Source: an uncultured bacterium
GTDB lineage: Bacteria > Bacteroidota > Bacteroidia > Bacteroidales > JACABE01
Length of the DNA stretch: 9,527 bases
Assembly: GCA_903911455.1 (NCBI GenBank)
Contig: CAIWDQ010000588.1
Location: 1-9,527 of the forward strand
Direction: 5' to 3'
The position numbers and the translations under genes are program-made. Under the pieces are notes generated by a model, which worked only from the letters and a program-made list of their open reading frames with translations, ran no database searches and was not told where the DNA came from. Below are positions 6,594 to 9,527 of this stretch, piece after piece. How positions within the stretch are numbered: position 1 is the first letter of the stretch; each line of letters begins with the position of its first letter.

Positions 6594-8012
6594 TTATCTT
6601 GATTTAACCAATATTTTAGCCTCCATCATATCCATAATTGCATATTTAATGCCTTCTCTACCCAATCCTGACTCTTTTATTCCACCATAAGGCATGTGGT
6701 CAACGCGAAATGTGGGGACATCATTTATAATAACTCCACCGACTTCCAATTGGTTAAAAGCTATATCAATCTCATCTGCCTGATTAGTGAAAACGCCTGC
6801 CTGCAATCCATAATCACTATCATTAATAAAATTAATGGCTTCCTTAAAATCAGTATAAGACTCAAGAGTTACAACAGGGCCGAAGACTTCTTTGGCACAC
6901 ACATTCATTTGTTTAGATGTATTGGTAAGGACTGTGGGTTCAACATAAGCATCAGTTCTTTTGCCTCCACATAATATTTTAGCTCCATCTTTTACTGCAC
7001 TGTTAATCCAATCTTCTACACGAATGGCATTGGCTTCGTCGATCATCGAAGATATATCTGTATCAGCATCTAATGGGTCTCCTTGTTTTAGTAGTTTAAC
7101 TTTAGCAATATACTTTTCGGTAAACTCATTAAAGATATTTTTATAAACATAAATACGTTGAGCATGTATGCAAACCTGTCCGGAATAGGCAAAACCACCT
7201 ACAACACATTTCGCGACAGCGAGATCAATATCACAACTTTTAGTAACAATAACACCTGCATTACCACCTAATTCAAGCACTACTTTCTTCTTGCCTGCAT
7301 CATTCTTCATTTTCCAACCTATTTCGGGTGAACCGGTAAAGGTAAGTAATTTAAAACGAGGGTCGGTAACAAGAATGTTTCCCGTAATCCTATCCATAGG
7401 CAAGATAGAAACTGCACCCTTAGGCAGGGTAGTTTTATCAATAATCTTAGCCAGCTCAAGGGTAGATAAAGGCGTGGAACTGGCAGGCTTAAGTATAATA
7501 GGACAACCCGCAGCAATAGCCGGAGCAATCTTATGCACGGCAAGGTTAATAGGGAAGTTGAATGGCGCAATGCCAGCCACGATACCCACAGGGAAGTACT
7601 TAACAATGCCATCTTTACCTGCACCAGCCGGAGTCCAGTCGAGCGAAATATACTCTGCCGGAAGCCTCTTGGATTCTTCGGCGGCAACTATAAAAGTTTG
7701 TATGGCTCTGGCGATTTCTCCCAGTGCATATTTATAGGGTTTACAAGCTTCTTGCGCAAGTACGTTTGCAAGTCTGTGCTCATCTGCTTTCATCGCGGAA
7801 GCTATCTCCATTAAAATGGAATAGCGTTGAAAGGAAGGCATTTCTTTCATCAAATGTTTGGCTTCTTCGGCTTTGATGATGGCTTCTTCTAAAATAAATT
7901 TATCAGCAAGATACGTTTGAGCAAAAACTTTTCCCGTAAAGGGATTACTGACATTAAGTACATTAGAACTGCTTACAAATTTTCCGCCTGCATATATCTG
8001 ATAGATGTCCAT
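6594..8012 (-). CDS. NAD(P)-dependent aldehyde dehydrogenase (ALDH superfamily)
   Basis: This cytosolic enzyme should oxidise an aldehyde to a carboxylate using NAD(P)+. At 472 residues it is full length for a soluble ALDH. All expected residues are visible: oxyanion Asn152 in PFNFP, cofactor Lys175 in LKPAS, the FTGS turn (225-228), general base Glu247 in LELGG, the nucleophile Cys281 in SGQVC, and Glu375 in KEVFGP. The C-terminal RVDHMPYGGIKESGLGREG block (436-454) resembles the lactaldehyde / phosphonoacetaldehyde dehydrogenase-like branch (for example archaeal MJ1411) rather than classic betaine or retinal types. I infer this from memory of those motifs, and the substrate is unknown. The ATG lies 11 bp after the stop of the CBM9-like lipoprotein gene, so the two are probably co-transcribed. 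No frameshift or missing residue is seen. Confidence 0.93.
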   Translation of the reverse strand: MDIYQIYAGGKFVSSSNVLNVSNPFTGKVFAQTYLADKFILEEAIIKAEEAKHLMKEMPSFQRYSILMEIASAMKADEHRLANVLAQEACKPYKYALGEIARAIQTFIVAAEESKRLPAEYISLDWTPAGAGKDGIVKYFPVGIVAGIAPFNFPINLAVHKIAPAIAAGCPIILKPASSTPLSTLELAKIIDKTTLPKGAVSILPMDRITGNILVTDPRFKLLTFTGSPEIGWKMKNDAGKKKVVLELGGNAGVIVTKSCDIDLAVAKCVVGGFAYSGQVCIHAQRIYVYKNIFNEFTEKYIAKVKLLKQGDPLDADTDISSMIDEANAIRVEDWINSAVKDGAKILCGGKRTDAYVEPTVLTNTSKQMNVCAKEVFGPVVTLESYTDFKEAINFINDSDYGLQAGVFTNQADEIDIAFNQLEVGGVIINDVPTFRVDHMPYGGIKESGLGREGIKYAIMDMMEAKILVKSR

Positions 8013-8023
8013 GGGTGTTGTCG

Positions 8024-9139
8024 TTATTTAATTTCGCCTTCGTTAGTTATATACAGCTTCGTTTTTCCATCCATACTCTCCAGCTTTGCCTCGTAGTTAA
8101 GTTCGGAGCATGTGATGCTAAGCTTGTATTCCTTAGCATCATATAAATTATAAATATCATTACCTAAGTCGGACAGATTAGCTGTATATTTTTTATTTTT
8201 TTCATGATACTTATCTTCTCTATAAAATACGGCCCAAAGTACTGACTTTAAGCTTTCTGTTTTAGGCAATTTAAATTCTACTTTGGCAGAACCAATCTTT
8301 GCATTGGTGAATTTTAGATAGCCATATCGCTCTGGCATGTGCATACTTATGGCTCCCACAGGCGACCATACCCAATTGTGCTCAGGTAACGGTTTTCCGT
8401 CTTTATCTTTAAGCTTAACGTACTTTCCATTCTCCCATTTTGTATCCCATTCCACACGACTGAAGTTTATGCGCCAGGGTTTGTCAACATTAGGCTTACC
8501 TTCGTCTAAACCAAAGGATAATGAAGTAAATGGGATAGCCACCTCAACTATCCATTTCTTATCTTTATCGTTGCCATTATTGATGGTGCCTTCTATACTT
8601 ATAGCATGTCTTAAGCCTTTAAAGTCAAAGTTGTGCAGAGCAAACGATGAGTGACGGTAAGGATGGGGAAGGAACAAATCGAAGACAGTTCCTTTGGCAT
8701 TAGTCTCGAATTCGAAATAGTTTTTAGCATCATTATCGGGGTCAATAAAGATTTCAAAATCATTATCTCTAAACACTATATCATCTTGATGCTCAAGGTA
8801 CGCCCATATATGCTCTTCGCTAACTTCGGCAGCCACAAACAAGAAGTTTTTGTTCCATAGCATTTTTACTTTAGTCTCTTGCGTTGGCTTTGGTTTGAGT
8901 GCGCCTTCAATATCCGTAAAAACGTCCGTCCATTCGGCTTGTTGCCAGGCTTTTTCGTCAAGTTTGCCATCTATAAATACCGAATCATCGGTTTGATAGC
9001 ATACATAGTGACGTGGTTCGGCGGTCAGGTATTTAAGATCCTCTTTAAGTGGTTCTTTTGTAACAGCTTCTTTATTATTACAACAAGAATACAGAACCGA
9101 AAATGCCATCAAAAGCATCAATAAGCGTATTGTTTTCAT
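8024..9139 (-). CDS. CBM9-like domain lipoprotein
   Basis: The 371-residue product begins with a lipoprotein signal: a KTIR start, a hydrophobic stretch and LYSC (16-19), so Cys19 is the likely lipidated residue. A linker of about 30 residues leads to a carbohydrate-binding family 9-like domain. Family hallmarks include IDGKLDEKAWQQAEW (56-70), LWNKNFLFVAAEVSEEHIWA (94-113), the acidic strand DNDFEIFIDPDND (125-137), FEFETNAKGTVFDLF (142-156), KWIVEVAIPFTSL (195-207), PWRINFSRVEW (221-231) and a NWVWSPVG...MHMPERYGYLKF close (255-277). The remaining 95 residues I cannot assign. Proteins of this type are common in Bacteroidota and are presumed to bind sugars or modified glycans, often without an attached enzyme, as here. 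It is the first gene of a likely operon with the aldehyde dehydrogenase. The ligand and which side of the outer membrane it faces are not readable. Confidence 0.88.
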   Translation of the reverse strand: MKTIRLLMLLMAFSVLYSCCNNKEAVTKEPLKEDLKYLTAEPRHYVCYQTDDSVFIDGKLDEKAWQQAEWTDVFTDIEGALKPKPTQETKVKMLWNKNFLFVAAEVSEEHIWAYLEHQDDIVFRDNDFEIFIDPDNDAKNYFEFETNAKGTVFDLFLPHPYRHSSFALHNFDFKGLRHAISIEGTINNGNDKDKKWIVEVAIPFTSLSFGLDEGKPNVDKPWRINFSRVEWDTKWENGKYVKLKDKDGKPLPEHNWVWSPVGAISMHMPERYGYLKFTNAKIGSAKVEFKLPKTESLKSVLWAVFYREDKYHEKNKKYTANLSDLGNDIYNLYDAKEYKLSITCSELNYEAKLESMDGKTKLYITNEGEIK

Positions 9140-9171
9140 AGAAAAATTATTTATTTATTACCCCACCCCTG

Positions 9172-9190
9172 CCTCCCCTAAGAGGGGAGG
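9172..9190. repeat. C/G-rich palindrome in the leader of the CBM9-like gene
   Basis: CCTCCCCT (9172-9179) and AGGGGAGG (9183-9190) form a perfect 8-bp stem with a 3-nt loop in otherwise very AT-rich DNA. It lies between the predicted promoter (9224-9231) and the ATG (9139), so it would fold in the mRNA leader. It is flanked by another C-rich run (9161-9169). No T tract follows on the minus strand, so it is not a standard terminator. Its composition suggests a dispersed palindromic element. Confidence 0.7.
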
Positions 9191-9223
9191 TGATAGCGCA
9201 GTTATACTATTTATATATGTGTA

Positions 9224-9231
9224 CAAAAGTA
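9224..9231 (-). promoter_or_regulatory. Predicted operon promoter (CBM9-like gene), -7 element
   Basis: On the minus strand this reads TACTTTTG, matching TAnnTTTG and identical to the -7 element of the MORN-repeat gene. Transcription would start near 9217, giving a leader of about 78 nt that contains the C/G-rich hairpin. The -33 region is AT-rich without a clear TTG. Confidence 0.45.
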
Positions 9232-9488
9232 CTAATATTTTTAATAAAGCAGTAATAATTTGAATCTTTAAGTTCCTTATTTTTTTATTCATTCATAAAA
9301 GAAAAACCAAAATATGGATTTAAGAAATTACTTTATAGATTAAAACCCATCAATACATTGCAAAAAATAAATCATAATATTTGCAATCGGTACAACAAGT
9401 AGTTATTTATATTTATAATGTATAATGATGATTTAGGATGTGCATTTATTTATAAGTGTTATGTTTATTTGTTTTATTAATATTATAA
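9232..9488. other. AT-rich non-coding stretch, nothing recognised
   Basis: I see no open reading frame of useful length, RNA gene, or convincing repeat on either strand between the operon promoter and the inverted repeat at the window edge. Confidence 0.6.
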
Positions 9489-9527
9489 TTATCTTATTAA
9501 AATGTCTTCGCATTAATAATAAGATAA
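9489..9527. other. Long inverted repeat at window edge, possible terminator
   Basis: TTATCTTATTA (9489-9499) and TAATAAGATAA (9517-9527) are perfect 11-bp inverted arms. Inside them AATG (9501-9504) pairs with CATT (9511-9514) around a TCTTCG loop, so a hairpin of about 15 bp with a small internal loop forms. The right arm ends exactly at the last base of the window, so the stem may be longer and any T tail on the plus strand is out of sight. It could end a gene lying to the right. Confidence 0.5.

Noticed and set aside
7291..7737. 148-residue open frame on the plus strand
   Set aside because: It lies opposite the aldehyde dehydrogenase, whose catalytic motifs are complete. The plus-strand product has no recognisable domain.
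8337..8654. 105-residue open frame on the plus strand
   Set aside because: It is antisense to the CBM9-like domain, whose conserved strands run through the same bases.
9232..9488. Small gene or RNA to the right of the operon promoter
   Set aside because: It has only short open frames of AT-rich composition, with no start context or conserved structure that I could recognise.

Overview
The window looks like a chromosomal segment from a member of the Bacteroidota (Bacteroidales- or Flavobacteriia-like). It is AT-rich. The starts lack clear Shine-Dalgarno sequences. All five transcription starts I can propose carry the Bacteroidota -7 word TAnnTTTG. One product ends in a type IX secretion (T9SS) type A sorting domain, a system confined to this phylum. 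I cannot name a species.

Layout from left to right. Positions 1-189 are non-coding and carry a promoter for gap (190-1197, plus strand), a type I glyceraldehyde-3-phosphate dehydrogenase. Gap ends at a strong hairpin (1231-1264) that can also terminate the convergent gene opposite it. All remaining genes are on the minus strand: an exported C69 family dipeptidase (1308-3056); an exported protein made almost entirely of MORN-variant repeats (3220-4725); a 928-bp intergenic region filled by a tandem repeat array (about 4886-5585); a small T9SS-exported protein with a choice-of-anchor J type beta-sandwich domain (5654-6463) that has its own intrinsic terminator; and a likely two-gene operon in which a CBM9-like lipoprotein (8024-9139) is followed 11 bp later by an aldehyde dehydrogenase (6594-8012). 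Positions 9140-9527 are non-coding, with a promoter, a C/G-rich hairpin in the 5' leader, and a long inverted repeat at the window edge.

The genes do not form one obvious pathway. Gap is core glycolysis. Three of the six products are predicted to be exported and a fourth is a predicted lipoprotein, so much of the segment concerns the cell envelope.

The most unusual object is the array at 4886-5585. It has seventeen consecutive monomers whose core recurs every 41-42 bp with almost no drift. They are organised into a higher-order repeat of eight monomers (about 329 bp), seen twice plus a partial third. The monomers are dense in overlapping palindromes, and one monomer has an exact inversion of its 5-bp hairpin loop. 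The array is non-coding, lies between a terminator and a promoter, and does not fit CRISPR, insertion-sequence or coding-repeat explanations. Its function is unknown.
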